Assembly (NCBI GenBank): GCA_015680685.1
Contig: MNCI01004050.1
Coordinates: forward strand, 1,136,817 to 1,200,816
Length of the DNA: 64,000 nt
Source of the DNA: Gnetum montanum
Lineage: Eukaryota > Streptophyta > Gnetopsida > Gnetales > Gnetaceae
Direction: 5' to 3'
The notes below the pieces were generated by a model. That model did not search any database, was not told the DNA's origin, and was given only the letters and a program-made list of their open reading frames with translations. This document shows, piece after piece, positions 11,737 through 24,497 of the stretch. Within the stretch, counting starts at the first letter, position 1; the number at the start of each line of letters is the position of its first letter. A program made the translations under genes and the position numbers.

Positions 11737-12792
11737 TATTGATGCGTAAATTTTGGACACTGTGTCTCTCTGAAAGAATTATGTGACAAAACAATAATAA
11801 TAATATTTTAAACACAATATTGAAACTTAAATTTAATTTTAGGAGCATTCTATTATGTTTTGAAAAACATATAAAAATCAAAATTAAACATTTGTGTAAT
11901 TTTTGAGTAAAATAAATGACACAAAACAAAAATTCAAATTCATATTAAAATTTGAATTTTAATCGCGCTAGCACCGCTGCTGTTGGGCGTTGGTCTCTGT
12001 CTGTCTGCAGCTTGCAGCAACAAGAGGTTAAAAGATCGATTGCATGTGGCTAGAGAAAATAGAAGAACAAAAATAAAACAGCGGCTGCTAATGGACTGCT
12101 GATGGACATGCGCTGCCAGCCACTATGCATTTCAAAAAGAAAGATTGGCCCCCAACCCCTGTTGCCAATTCCTGCCTCCCTTTATAGTGGCCCTGCGAGA
12201 GAAACCCTAACCCTAAACCATCATTTGCCGTCAACACGCTGCATCACTATTACAAATGTTTTAACAAATGTTTGTAAATATGTAATTCTTTTAAAAAATA
12301 TATGAAAAACAACTCATTAGACTTGTACAAATTATGTAGTCATTAGCATATTTTATAATTTAAGGATATGCTATTTTGTTGGCATTTTTCAGGTGGCTTA
12401 TTTTTCTCTTGATTTTATTTCTTTCCTTTTCTAAATGGAATTCCTTTATATCACTTTCTCTCTCCAAGGGGCAATTGGTACCAACAACATAATTGATAGG
12501 TTACATTGAGGTAATCTTTTAGAGGTTGTGCAAAGCATGTGGTGCACTATTTATCATGTGTTGATGTAGTGCTTGCTCATTTAGCAATTGAAATTTATAA
12601 TTTTTATTTTATTTTATTTATGTGTGATTGAGGATCTTGTGTGTATATTTTGCTTTTTACATAAAACCAGTATAGCGTTTGTTGAATTCCTATGAATTTG
12701 ATTTGTGCATTTTGACTACTTTGCAACTATAATTTCCTATATGTGCATTGATAATGGCCCCATGCATAGCATGAGTGAGGTTTACCTCAACA
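11737..12792 (-). repeat. LTR C, solo family I LTR with perfect target duplication
   Basis: On the minus strand this 1056-bp LTR runs from TGTTGAGGTA (12792) to GCATCAATA (11737; the final CAACA has decayed to CAATA). It is flanked by identical 5-bp repeats CCACC at 11732-11736 and 12793-12797. No internal region remains, so it is a solo LTR left by LTR-LTR recombination. It sits within or at the edge of the third recognised exon of the PB1-Raf-like kinase gene. Confidence 0.85.
12181..12219 (-). promoter_or_regulatory. LTR C TATA box and telo-box
   Basis: Minus-strand CTATAAA (12187-12181) is preceded 13 bp upstream by two telomere-type units (plus strand AAACCCTAACCCTAAACC, about 12202-12219). 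The spacing is like that in LTR A. It is read as the LTR core promoter by position; activity is not shown. Confidence 0.5.
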
Positions 12793-15700
12793 CCACCTCC
12801 TTTCTTGCATTGAGGGAGTTCCTATAAAACAGCTGTTTTTTATTCTTTTTATCGCATCATCAGATCCCCTCCGTTTCCCATAAAATATTGTTCCAAAGTT
12901 CCCACATCCAAGTTCTCGCAGTTCTTGAAGATCAGCATTCTTTATTATCTGGAAAGAAATAACTTAGCTGTATTACCGAAACACAAAATACTCTTTACCT
13001 AAATAAAAATAATATTAAGTAACAAATGGACACTGGTACCTGCAAGCCATGAGCTATTGCTTCTGATTCAGCAATGGCAGCATCACTATCAGGTTCGTCC
13101 TTGTCCGAGTATTCAATTTTAGCTTCCTTTTATGGAAAACATCAGTCTAGTCAAAACCATTTTATAGAAAGGAGAATATCAATCGCAATTAAGGAGTTCA
13201 TTTATAATTACCTCAGTATCGGAATCTTGAATTGCAACAGACTCTTCATCAACCACTTGGGTTGCTTTGTCTGATACTTGTGCATCAGCTCTAGCATTCT
13301 CACTCACTAGTTCCCACTCACGCACTGTTGTCACAGTAGAAGCAACATTGAAATTTGAGATCTTAATATTTGGCATGCTATCTGTAACAAGTTTTGGAGG
13401 AACCAACCTTTCAGTACTGAATTGGTCGTTGAGGCTAATGTCAGCTAGAGTAGTTTCTGTTGCATTTATATTCAAGGATAATTCACCAACAATTTCTGCA
13501 TTCTTTGTTTCTTCAACTAGCACTTTACTGATAAGATGCAAGGGACTAACTGCACTCTCATACTTAGCATCGTCTTGCAGATTACCAAGCAGAGTATCGG
13601 AGCATGCCTGTGGGGAACCATCCACCTTAGGTTTTGATATCCCGGAAATCTTATATGCTTCAACTAGGTCATCATCCATTAGGCTTTTTCCAAATAAAGG
13701 GATTCCGTGATAGTGATGTCTACTTAAATCATCAGCAATGGAAGACGACAACCCCACCTTTTCAAAGTCATAAAGAGATGTTTCCACTTTGGAACTCTCA
13801 CCCTTTATCATTGCATCGTTCCACCATACTTCAGATATACATGAAGTTGAATGATTTTCTTCTTCGGCACAAGGCAAACGCAAGCTTGAAAGAGTGTGCT
13901 AAATTTTCTCCAATTGCCATAGATGAATGACCATAGAGATCTCCCGGGCGATCATTTCTATCACTCTCATCTAAACTATTTGCTGACTTTCCCTCAATCT
14001 TGTCTAGCTGATACTGTAGTAAATTCTTTGTTTCAGCCCCAGCTGTCTGCTTTCCAAAATTTTCATTAAAGTCATAAGCTTGAAATTGTTCATCCAAGCT
14101 GGATGTGAGAAAGTGTCCATATTCCCTGAAGATTTTGCCCTGCTAAAGCTTGCAGCAAGACGATTATTGCTCTGGCCCCAACATATCAGAAACTTTTTCA
14201 TCTTCCTCTCCTTCGGATTGACACATTCTTCTTCTGCTGATACCAGAAGCTTTAAATTCTCTGTTTGCTAGAAGCCTTGAATTGAATTCAGTAGGCTCAC
14301 CAAAATTCGAATGAGTAATTGAAGATTCCCCAAATTTTGCTCCAGTTTCATTTTTAATTTCATCCAATGTCGGTTTCAGACCATCCATGGAAGTTGTAAA
14401 ACTGCATATATCATCGTTTTCTTGGTTCTTCAGCACTTGGTCAGGTGAACTCAAACTATTCAAAGACAGAGTGGTCAATGAACTTTCAGAGTGATGACCA
14501 TGCAAAACAGGAAGGCCCTCGCCCATTCTTTCTGCCGACTTTAGATGCATTTGTAGAACTGTATCAGACTGGACATGAGATATTGGCTGTGGAAAATTTT
14601 TCTGTTCCTGATGACCAAGATCTTCTTGTGAACATGTCTGTTCAAGTGAGTTCCCACTAGAATGATTGGAAACCAGAGGGGAAACCCCTCTGTTTGAGTG
14701 TAGATTGTCATTCTGCTCTGTTTGAACATCAAGTTGTTCAATGGTTTCAGAGACATTTATGCAATGCCACCTGTGCATGCTTTGGAAGTTCCGTTATATT
14801 ATGTACAGATGATGGGGATGAACATTTCTGGTTAATATCACTCTGGTCACAATTGGTTTTCATAGCTGAATTTCTGGCATGACCGTCTTCAAATGTCTCA
14901 TTGTGTGCGGATTGATTTCTAGGGATGTGCGTAACATCAACAAATTTTTTATATAGTGATTTAGGTGGGTTAGGATTTAAGGTTTGAACAACTGGTAATT
15001 GCATCTCTATACCATTACAATCAGACGGAACCAATGCAGGTTGAATATAACCATATTGATCTACTTCCATGAACCTATAGTGTGACTGTCCCTGCAGTGG
15101 CTGTGAAGGCTGGGAAACAAAGACCCTATCTGAACTGATCCTAGTTGACGTGAAATCCAATAAGAACTGCTTAAAGTCATAATTTTCTTCAAGGAAGTCA
15201 TTTGCTTAGAGATAAATGTTGATAAGTATGCATCAGGGACTTTTCTGCTAACCTGTTGACCTGCATCTGAGAAGTCTCCTATCAACGAAGCAAGATTCTG
15301 ATCAGCAGATAAGATATTGTGCGCTTCACGACCTGCTTGCGTATACGACTTCTCATGATTATACTTTCCAGATTCATTCAAATAAGAATCTTGTGAAGAC
15401 TCCAACAGAGCACATGACTGTAAATCCGAATCCATTGTTTGTATCGGAAGAACATGCATAAGAGACTGCTGGAACTCAGACTGATTCATGGTGTTTGGCA
15501 TTGAAAAGAATGGTGGTGAGGGCTGAGGCAGGCTACTTTCAAAAGAAGCACAAGCTGGCATTTGCGAGCATGCCTGTGTTGTAGGCATTGTGGAGTTCCT
15601 CTGTGCAGATGATCCTGAAAGCACAGCAGCTTTTTGCGCACCCTGTTCCTCTGTAACATCCAGCCCAATCACATGCTCACAGCGATGAGACATCATGCCC

Positions 15701-16800
15701 CCTGTGCTTTCTGATGGTTTCGTCAAGCCCAAATGGGGTATTCCATTGACAGCATCAACATATAGCTGCTCAGATTCCCTTCCATCTGCAAGCACATTGA
15801 AATGTCCATAATCATGATCGACCGAATCAAAAATAAAGATACGAAGTTTACAAGTTCCATTATCGTTTGCCACTTTTTCATATTCATCCATCATATTTTC
15901 AAGATCTTCATCACATGAAACAGAAACCAAAGCATCAAGATCTTCACCCGGCAATTGATACTTCAAAATGAGACCACTACCATAAATGTCTGTGACCTTT
16001 TGAATAAAATTATCGTAGCTTAAATCTTTATTCACACTTATTAGATGTGTTTCTCCTCCAACATATCTAAGCTTCCCATCCCTTGGCCTAGGCAACAATT
16101 GTCCTCCATAGCTGCACATGAATTTTAGTTTTGAGATGGAAGATGACTTTGATGACTCTGATAAATTAGATTTCCTGTTATAATAGTATGACATCTGCGG
16201 GTATCTAGTTTGCAGGCCAGAGTGAGCAACAAATCCTCCATCCTTATGATGCATAGCTGCATCATTTGTAGAATAGGGATTACGCATGCCCTGTGTAGAT
16301 TCCGAATTACCTGCATTAAGGCTGCCTTCAAAGTCTCTTGAGCTCCAATCAGCTCCTGCATATGATTTCTCAGAATTAACACCTGAATCCATGCGAGGAA
16401 GCCCAAGAATACCTCCAATGTCCTCATATGTATGACGATTCGGCCGATTGACATTTTGATGATTTCCTTTTGTTGCGGGGACATTTCCTATGTTACGCTC
16501 CTATTGAACGTGCGATCCTTCTGGTGAAAATTCCCATGCAAACTCCTCACCAGTCTGTAAAGAGATATTAGAAAGCCGAATACCTCCATTTGCATTTCCA
16601 AAGACCAAAGGCCTCAAGGTTTGTGGAATGGCATTGGGATCCCAAGATATCCCTTGAACAGATGACAGAGGAGGCTCAGTTCTCATAAGCTGGTATTTAG
16701 ACCCATCCTGCCCATACACGTTATGAGTTTCATCAAGCTTTTCTACCTTTTCTTTGACACCAGCAAGATTGGCTTGATAGCGCGCTGAGGGGAAAGCCAT
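12793..16800 (-). pseudogene. PB1-domain Raf-like MAPKKK, truncated by LTR C
   Basis: Exon 1 (16800-13212) starts at ATG 16800. It holds the conserved upstream block (ISLQTGEEFAWEF near 16550) and a PB1 domain (about 16115-15830: MCSYGGQLLPRPRDGKLRYV, then the acidic DEDLENMMDEYEK). A long low-complexity linker follows. Exon 2 is 13126-13040 (ends AHGLQ, donor CAG|GTACC). Exon 3 starts at 12948 with [20 protein letters not shown] and includes the glycine loop and AIKRIK lysine. It then stops at LTR C (12792), so most of the kinase domain is missing. About 39 bp beyond the LTR (11693-11731) may be the old exon end and intron start. Exon 1 also has an in-frame TAG at 16501-16503 and frameshifts near 15190, 14770, 14170, 14100 and 13880. 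The family is the plant group-B Raf-like kinases, cytosolic signalling kinases. This copy cannot make an active kinase. Confidence 0.85.
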
Positions 16801-18690
16801 GGCATTGTAAAGGCAAAAACAAGATGCAACATCATCAACCTTCTTTCCACTCTTTTAGCAGATGCAAAGTACTTTTTTCTGCATTTTATCCAAGCCATTC
16901 ATTACATGGACGTCACAGTACCCAAGCAAAGCTCAATCACAAGGCCGTAGACTATTGTCAGGAATTACCCAAAGATGTGATCTCTATCTTCAGACAAAGC
17001 CTACACAGGAACAACAATTCAAAAATCTTATGAAAAAGCATTTCGGGGAAAAAAAAGTTACATGTGCTACAGAAATTTCGCCTAGCATGTACATTTGATC
17101 AAAACAAAATTGCCAGACCTGAGCCATCCTTTCAAACATCTTATTAAGTTCAAATTTTAACCACATTTATAATTGATCATGCCAATGGCATGTTAAACTT
17201 GATTAAAATTTCATTACAAGAACAATAAGCAGGTCATTTTAAAATGTATATCACAGTCCAGATTAACACAATGCTTGGCTTCAGGGGGTTAAGAGTTTGG
17301 GTTTGTGAATAGGAATTCTTGGATTCAGATCCAATGATCCTAAAAAGGAAAACATTAATTTTAACCAACCCCATTTTGTTAGGACAAGTCTAGGATGATG
17401 ATGATACAAGTCTAGATTTAAAGGCGAATGATAATGATCCAAGTCTAGATTAGAAGGCTACATGTTCAAATTACACTGGGATCAAATTTAAACAGAAAAG
17501 AAAGGTGAGAATTAGTTCAAAGGCCATGTCCCCTAATGTCTCTTTTTCAAGAAGTCTAGGATGATGATAATCCAAGTACAGATTAAAAGACTACATGTCC
17601 AAATTACACTGGGTTTAAATGTTAAAAAGAAAAGAAAAGTGGAAATCAATTCAACGGCCATGTTGGGAAAAAGGCACGAAGATGATATGGTATTGCCATA
17701 GAAAATGCTATATACAAGCAAAAAGAAAACATAACACATACCAACTTTGCTTATTAAAACAGAGGAGCTGACATCCTACCGGGATTACAAAGTTACTTAA
17801 GAGCAGTTTAAGGCAATATCCTAGGGTTCAAGAGAAAGCAATACCATTTAAAGAAAGACTCCTGCATAAGAAGGCAAAAATTTCAAAAGGAAACAAAATG
17901 AACTATCTGGTCAAATCAGTTACTATAATAAAACCATAGCTAATGAGTTATTAAGGAAGTCCAGAGATATAACAACATGCGTGAAAATTGCAAATTATTG
18001 GCAAGACATTAGTCTATAACTAAGGAATAGGAGGTAACTAGCATTCATGACAATATAGAAATGTTAAAACTAAAATTGAATGTTTACTTAGATCCACTGA
18101 AACCCTATTAGATATATTGAACATAAAACTTTCAGAGTTTCTTTTATGAAATTTTTTTAATCCAAAACTCAGAGTTGCCTATGAGAATTAATCTTGTGAC
18201 CAAGGATTTCCATGCCCAAACTCTTACCACTAAGTGAACACCTCATTGCTAGAAGACAAAAAGAAGGGTATCTAGGAAAGATGAGCATAAGGAATATAAC
18301 AACCTTTATGAAAGGCAGGAAATAAATGAAGGTAAGAAAAATATTTACAAATTGATTGAGACAAAAGAAAGGAAAACAAAATTACATCGATCATGTAAGA
18401 AGCATCAAAGTGAGTTGTTAAACGGTTTTGAATAAAATATAAAGATGTAATCAGAAGGTGGAAACACTACTACTATCAAGTTACCACATGAAGTGTTCCT
18501 CATTAAACAAGGCAGGAAACCTAGCAAACATGGACATGGTTGATCACATCTAACCAATTTGGCTTAGAAAAGCTTTAAACAATATGAGACTGAAGCCTTT
18601 AAATCACATCATAGTTTAATGCACACGTTGAAATTAAGGAGCTTAATAGGAATTACCTGGGTAACTAACTTTCTTAATCAACTACTTTTT
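16801..18690. other. intergenic DNA upstream of the kinase pseudogene
   Basis: AT-rich DNA without a convincing ORF. The first few hundred bases would be the 5' UTR or promoter of the kinase gene, but I see no clear TATA or splice pattern. The only structure noted is the duplication at 17387-17670. Confidence 0.5.
17387..17670. repeat. imperfect direct duplication, spacing about 165 bp
   Basis: The block starting AAGTCTAGGATGATGAT occurs near 17385 and again near 17550. In both copies it is followed by a shared sequence containing CAAATTACACTGGG and ending near a CGGCCATGT/AGGCCATGT block. The first copy has an extra internal partial duplication. Origin unknown. Confidence 0.6.
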
Positions 18691-20175
18691 TAATGGAACA
18701 GTTAATAAGATAAATAATAACTATGTTTGAAGTGAAAAGAAGTGCAATATGATGCTAGTGTGCAAGAAAACATAAAATATTGTGGCAACTATAAAGACAT
18801 TAAACTCATATACATCACATGATGTAGTTATTGGACAGTTTAATGGAGTGCCACAAGACAAAAATAACAATCTCTTGACATCCATTAAAATTCATGATGA
18901 AAGAAAAACTATTGAGGTAGTTCTACTATTAAGATAATTCATTAAGAATCTCATAAAGATGAAGAACTTGGATATGATCTGCATTGACCTTGAGAAAGCA
19001 TGTAACTCTATTTCAATTTAACAGCATCCATATAACTACTGTATTATCCAAGTTTGGGAACCTAAATGTGGAATTCGCAAGCTATCAACTCAACAACAAA
19101 TTATAATCACTCATTCTGACATGAAACAGATTTAAAATTAAATAAATGAATTAGTCTTCAGCATTTATCATATCATCCTCAAACCAGCCCTTTTGCAAAT
19201 GTTCAGAGATGTTTTATGACTAATTGCTTACCTAAAAGTTGTTGAACAGGTTATAATACATGAAATATGCTAAGAAAATAGCCTAATTTGAGCCAGTAAC
19301 TCTACTAAGTTACTTAGAAACACATCATAAATTTAAGAACCATCAAATATTATAAACAATATTTGAAAAAAAAAATAGAAAAAATCAAAATATTATTTTA
19401 CTAGTCACACTTTTGTTTTCTTATTTCCTCAAAACTAGAACTACACTAAGGATCTACTTTAAGCCCTTGTTTGTTTGCAAATATTATGGATATGTTGACT
19501 AAAGAAATATAGGAGGATATCCTTTAGTATAAGCTGTTTGTAGATAATATTACCTTGATGGATAAATCTAAGAAAACGCTTGCTACAAAATATAGATTAG
19601 TCAATTACAGAATCAAAAGGATTAGGGAATAGTAAAACCAAACCAAAATATGTGGAGTGTAATTACAGTGCAAATGCAAGTAATAAAAATAAATCCAAAA
19701 CCAAAAAGTAATACAAAATAACCAACTTAGATACTTGGGATCACTTGTGCAAATGGATGGTGAGATTAATAATGTTGTGACAAGCAAAATTAAAGTAAGA
19801 TGAATGAAATGGTATGAAGCTAATGGTGTCTTGTGTGATACAATAGTTAGTAGTAGATTGATGAGAAAGTTATATCTACTATCAAGCCTATGATTCTATA
19901 CCTTGCAAAATGTTATGCATGTGTTAGAAAAGAGAATGCTAAGGTGAATATTGAATGTTCCTAGAAAAGATAGAATCAACAACTTTCTTATTAGTGGAAG
20001 TATGGGGTAGCACCTATAGATGAAAAAAAAATGTCATCTTAGATGGTTTAGTCATGTACAAAGATGATCAAAGATTGCACCTACTAGAAAAAAAATGCTT
20101 AACTAAGATAGAGGAAAATCAATGATGAGGTAAATTGAAGCATACATGGTATGTAAAAATAAAGAAAAATATCTA
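18690..20175 (+). mobile_element. RTE-type non-LTR retrotransposon (LINE) fragment
   Basis: Conceptual translation with many stops matches the RTE-clade reverse transcriptase in order: a NYKDIKL block (about 18795), KNLDMICIDLEKACNS (about 18965), a catalytic-motif remnant FVDNITLMDKS (about 19545, normally FADD), the WMKWYEANGVLCD region (about 19800), and a C-terminal LEKRMLRWILNVPRKDRI block (about 19930) followed by HLRWFSHVQR. The endonuclease domain was not found, so the copy is 5' truncated or deleted. 19040-19480 is poorly conserved. It abuts Ty3/gypsy pol sequence near 20176. Assignment rests on motif recognition by eye. Confidence 0.7.
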
Positions 20176-20177
20176 GA

Positions 20178-22365
20178 GATTGGTCCTAAGTATCTTCCAA
20201 AAGTAGATAGGAAATGGTCTTGAAGTTTTTATGAATGATTTGTCCACATATGGGCTAGATTTTAAACAAGCACTGGACTAGTTGGAGTAAGTACTTATAA
20301 GATGTGTTGAAACCAATTTGAAGCTCAACTGGCAAAAGAGCCATCTCATGGTCTAGGAAGGCATAGTGCTAGGACACAAAATCTCCCAAAAGGGCATTGA
20401 GTTAGATCCCGAAAAGATCACAGTCATCCAAAACATCACTCAACAATCACATATAGTGAAAGATGTAACATCTTTTTTAGGCGATATAGGATACTATAGG
20501 ATATTCATTGAAAATTTCTCAAAAATATCCAAACCACTTGTAGAACTCACAAAGAAAGATGCACCCTTTGAGTGGACCGAGTCATGTGAAAAATCATTCA
20601 AAACTCTAAAGCAAAAGTTGGTTAAAATACCAATCCTCCAAGCTTTGGATTGGTCAAGACCTTTTTATATCATGACTAATGCTTTCAACTATGCACTTGG
20701 TGCAGTATTGACATAACTTGATAATCAAAAGAGACCATACTACATACATTGCACTAGCAAAAGCATCATAGGAGCATAATTAAATTACACCACAATTGAA
20801 AAGGACCTATGGCCATGGTTTATGTGCTTGAAAACTTCAAACATTATGTGCTCAATTACCAAGTCTGCATCCACACTAATCATAGCGCTATCTGATATCT
20901 AATGAACAAGCTAGTGGTTAGTCCTAGAGTGATAAGATGGCTTATGATTCTCCAAGAATTTGACATCACAATGATTGATAAGAAAGGAAAGAAAATGTAG
21001 TGGCTGATCATTTATCAAGGTTGAGATGGGATTCAAACAACCAAGTAGAACCTTTATTAGATCAATTTCTTGACGAGGACCTATTTACTAAAACAGTAAA
21101 GGCTTTAGATTTAGCAGGGAAGCCATGGACCAAAGAGTACCTAACTTATCTCACAACACAAGAACTTCCTGTTGAATGAAGTAAAAAACAACAAGAACAA
21201 TTCCTTCATGGAGCCAAATGGTACATGGAAATCAATGACAACCTGTACAAAATCTATGCATATGGGCTTGTTAAATGGTGTGTGCCAGTCATGACCAACA
21301 AAGAGCTTTAGAAGATACCCATAAAGGCTCATGTGGTGCCCACTTTGTGGGGCGTAGAATAACACGTAAACTACAAATGGCAAGCTACTTTTGGCCTACC
21401 CTATTCAAAGACGTCCACATGTTTGCACAATCTTGCAAATGCTGCCAAAGGGATGGAGGAATTACTACCATATATGAAAGGCCACAATACTAGATATAGT
21501 TGGTAGAGCCTTTTGATATTTGGGGAATTGATTTTATGGGGCCCAGTCAAATGAAAAAGCATACAGTATTGTGACTATGGATTATTGCACAAAGTGGGCA
21601 AAGGCAGCAATAATGAAAGATTGTACAGCAAAAACAGTTGCCAAGTATTTTCAACAACATGTGGTGAATTAATTTGGAGTACCAAGAATGCTAATATCTG
21701 ATAATGGAACCCACTTCACTAGTGCTACTTTTAAGAAACTCATACAACAATTTGGGGTTAATCATAAACTAACAACACCATATCATCCCCATGCAATTGG
21801 TCAAGCTGAAGTTACTAACCATGAAATTACTAGAACACTCACTAGGACAGTTAGTAGATTTAGACGTGATTGGAGTACCAAATTAAATGATGCTCTATGG
21901 GCCTATAGGACATCCTAGAAGTTACGTATAGGGTACATCCCATATGAGTTAGTCTATGGCAAGTTTCCAATGCTTCCAATTTAGGCAGAGCTTCACACTT
22001 TAGCTATTTCCAATGAACTTAACCTTGATTTGAGTTTAGGCTAAAAAGAACATCTAATGAATTTGAATTTTTTAGATGAGAATCGGCTAGTAGCACTCAT
22101 GGGTAGTGAAGTCCATAAATAGTATTCCAAACTTAGGCATGATTCATGGATAAGGAATGTAACCATACATCCGGGTGATAAGGTCCTTTATTATAATCCA
22201 AGTGATTTCCCCAAAAAGCTAAATTCCATATACTTTGGAAGGGATGAGACATTGTGCATGCCACTTATTCATCTAGTGCCTTACATATCCACTACCCATC
22301 CAGCCCACATAAGCTTATCCTTGTTAATATCCAACAAGTCAAATCATATTATGAATATTCAAAGG
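20178..22365 (+). pseudogene. Ty3/gypsy pol remnant: RT end, RNase H, integrase
   Basis: A broken frame with many stops. RT: the catalytic motif reads VFMNDLSTYG near 20228 (normally xMDD), then LGHKISQKGIELDPEKI. RNase H starts around 20560 and retains FYIMTNAFNYALGAVLT, with Asn where the catalytic Asp is expected, and a degenerate LNYTTIEKDL block. Integrase: HHCC zinc region about 21290-21470 (AHFVGRRITRKL, SCKCCQRDGG), core with LISDNGTHFTSATFKKLIQQ (about 21690) and GQAEVTNHEITRTLTRT. The last recognisable block is IQQVKSYYE near 22345. It belongs to the same lineage as the family II pol at 52650-55560. Confidence 0.8.
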
Positions 22366-24497
22366 GGTCTACCTAACCTATCCACCAATCTTCCACTTGC
22401 TCTATCTTCCATTTACCTAATCTTCATAATAGTTGTGGGGATGTCCATTCAAAATCGTAGGTACCTTGAATTTCTCATTTTCTTTCATTCTTCACATTTT
22501 TTAATATTTTCTTATTCTTTAATACTTTTCATTTTTTAAATTTTTAATATTCTTTTACATTTTTAATTTTTTTAACATTTTTCATTGTTTACACTTTTTC
22601 ACAATGTTTTACTATCTTTTTCATTTCTTTCATACTTTGTTTTAAACCCTTTGTAAATAATTTTGCATACTAATAAGATGCATTAAATAAAGCAAGAAGT
22701 AGTCCAATAAGGTAAAAATTTCTCTATGTTATTAAGTCATAAGGGACTAATTATTTAAACAATGAGCCCACATCATCCATCCATTTCATTCCATTAATAC
22801 GAGGTTCTTACCATGGCCATAATGATATTCCTTTCCATCATACAACTAAAAATAAACTTGTGATCATTATGCCTAGATCAAAAAGTGAAAAACCAAGAGG
22901 GAATGTAAAGGATGTGACATCAAGGGGATTTGTGAATTCTTTTGGATTACTACTATAAGTCCTATTATGTTGCTAAGGTTGTATTATATCCTTGTAGATC
23001 TAACAAAAAATGAAAGTAAGAGTTAAATAAGTACTACTTTAAAAGAATTGACACAAATAAATCTAAAAGAGCACAAAATACATTTCTTGGGGTTCCACTA
23101 GAAAGACATATTACCCATGCTCAAAGGTAGGCAGCTTCTCAAAAATCTAAAAATAAAAATAAAGTGATATGAATAATACTCCTCCCTTAGATAATACGCT
23201 AAGTGATAATACTCCTTGCAACATTAATAGTCTTACAATTGTAATTCCAAGAGATGAAACTATGCAATCTCATTGGAATGTGGTCTGGACTTGGTTTGAA
23301 TCTTGGACAGAAAGGCTAGTGATTACTTTAACCATTAATAAAAAAAAAGAATTCATTATGCCTATGGTAAGACACCTCATTTCCTGATTTCTACAATCCT
23401 TTCTAAGTCCATCTCATCTCACTATTTAAATAGTCACAACTTATGGTTTTGTGTAACATAGAGTTATTTCCCTAATTTGGTGATACTAACTTGTGTGTTT
23501 TGCTAAATAGATATGCATTACATTTAATTCCTTAAGTGCCTAAGGACACTTCTAGGCATGGTTATATAAGGGCATTGAGGGTTGGAGCCTACATTGGGGA
23601 GGACCCACTTGTATAACTATTGTATCTTATACATGCTAAGCAATTCGACATCATCTTGAACATTCCAAACATTAATAAACACTTTCCATATCATTTACAT
23701 TATCCGTTCTAAGAATATGAATTCATTACCCTTCTTACCCAAGATTCCTTCTTTATTAACTTCTAATGATGAATTTCTTGACAAAACTAAGCATATTTTC
23801 ATCATCCAAACCCTCTAAGAAACCTTAAAACCTTCTAAACATCCAAAAGAATTAATTTTTCATTCAGACCCTTCTGAAAAATGAATTTTCTTGGGCTTTA
23901 ATATTGGGTCCACACTGATATCAAATCCTCAATATCAGATTCCACAAAATCTATATATACATGGGAACTTAGAAAAATATTTTCATTTTTAACTTTTGAA
24001 GAGAAGTTTCCATTTTTCTTTTCTAATCTAAGCTCTGACCTCCTAGCTTTCCCAAGTCATATCTCGTATGTTATTGCTATGATTTTCGTGATTTTTGAAC
24101 ATATTTGATCATGGAGTGCTCAACTTGATCATGAGGGATGCTAGTGAGGAAAATCTGAGCTGATTTTTCAAAAAATTCTAATGCCTAGAAGGTATTTTAA
24201 GGGTAAGTATTAAGAGATAGTTGAAATTTTCAAGGAATAACCACACATATCAATGCCAAAACACTTAATTAATGTTCTTAAGGAACCATAACCATCATCA
24301 TGAGTCATACATAAAAATGAATTAGATAATTGTGAAGGGTTATAAAAAGATTAACACCTATGGGGTTACTTTTTACAAATATTTTCTAACTCTATGACCA
24401 TAAACTAAGAACTTAACAAAACTAAGAGTATGAGTAAGGTATGAAACTATTAAAAATAAATGTGAATACCTTAGTAATTTTTGATCCTTAATGATTG
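22366..24497 (+). other. non-coding stretch between pol and the coiled-coil ORF
   Basis: Strongly AT-rich with T-rich tracts (22480-22640). No domain was recognised. At 23935-23985 a GATATC-containing stretch followed by CTATATATAC resembles the LTR promoter layout of family II, so a decayed LTR fragment may lie here, but I could not define ends. Confidence 0.4.
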
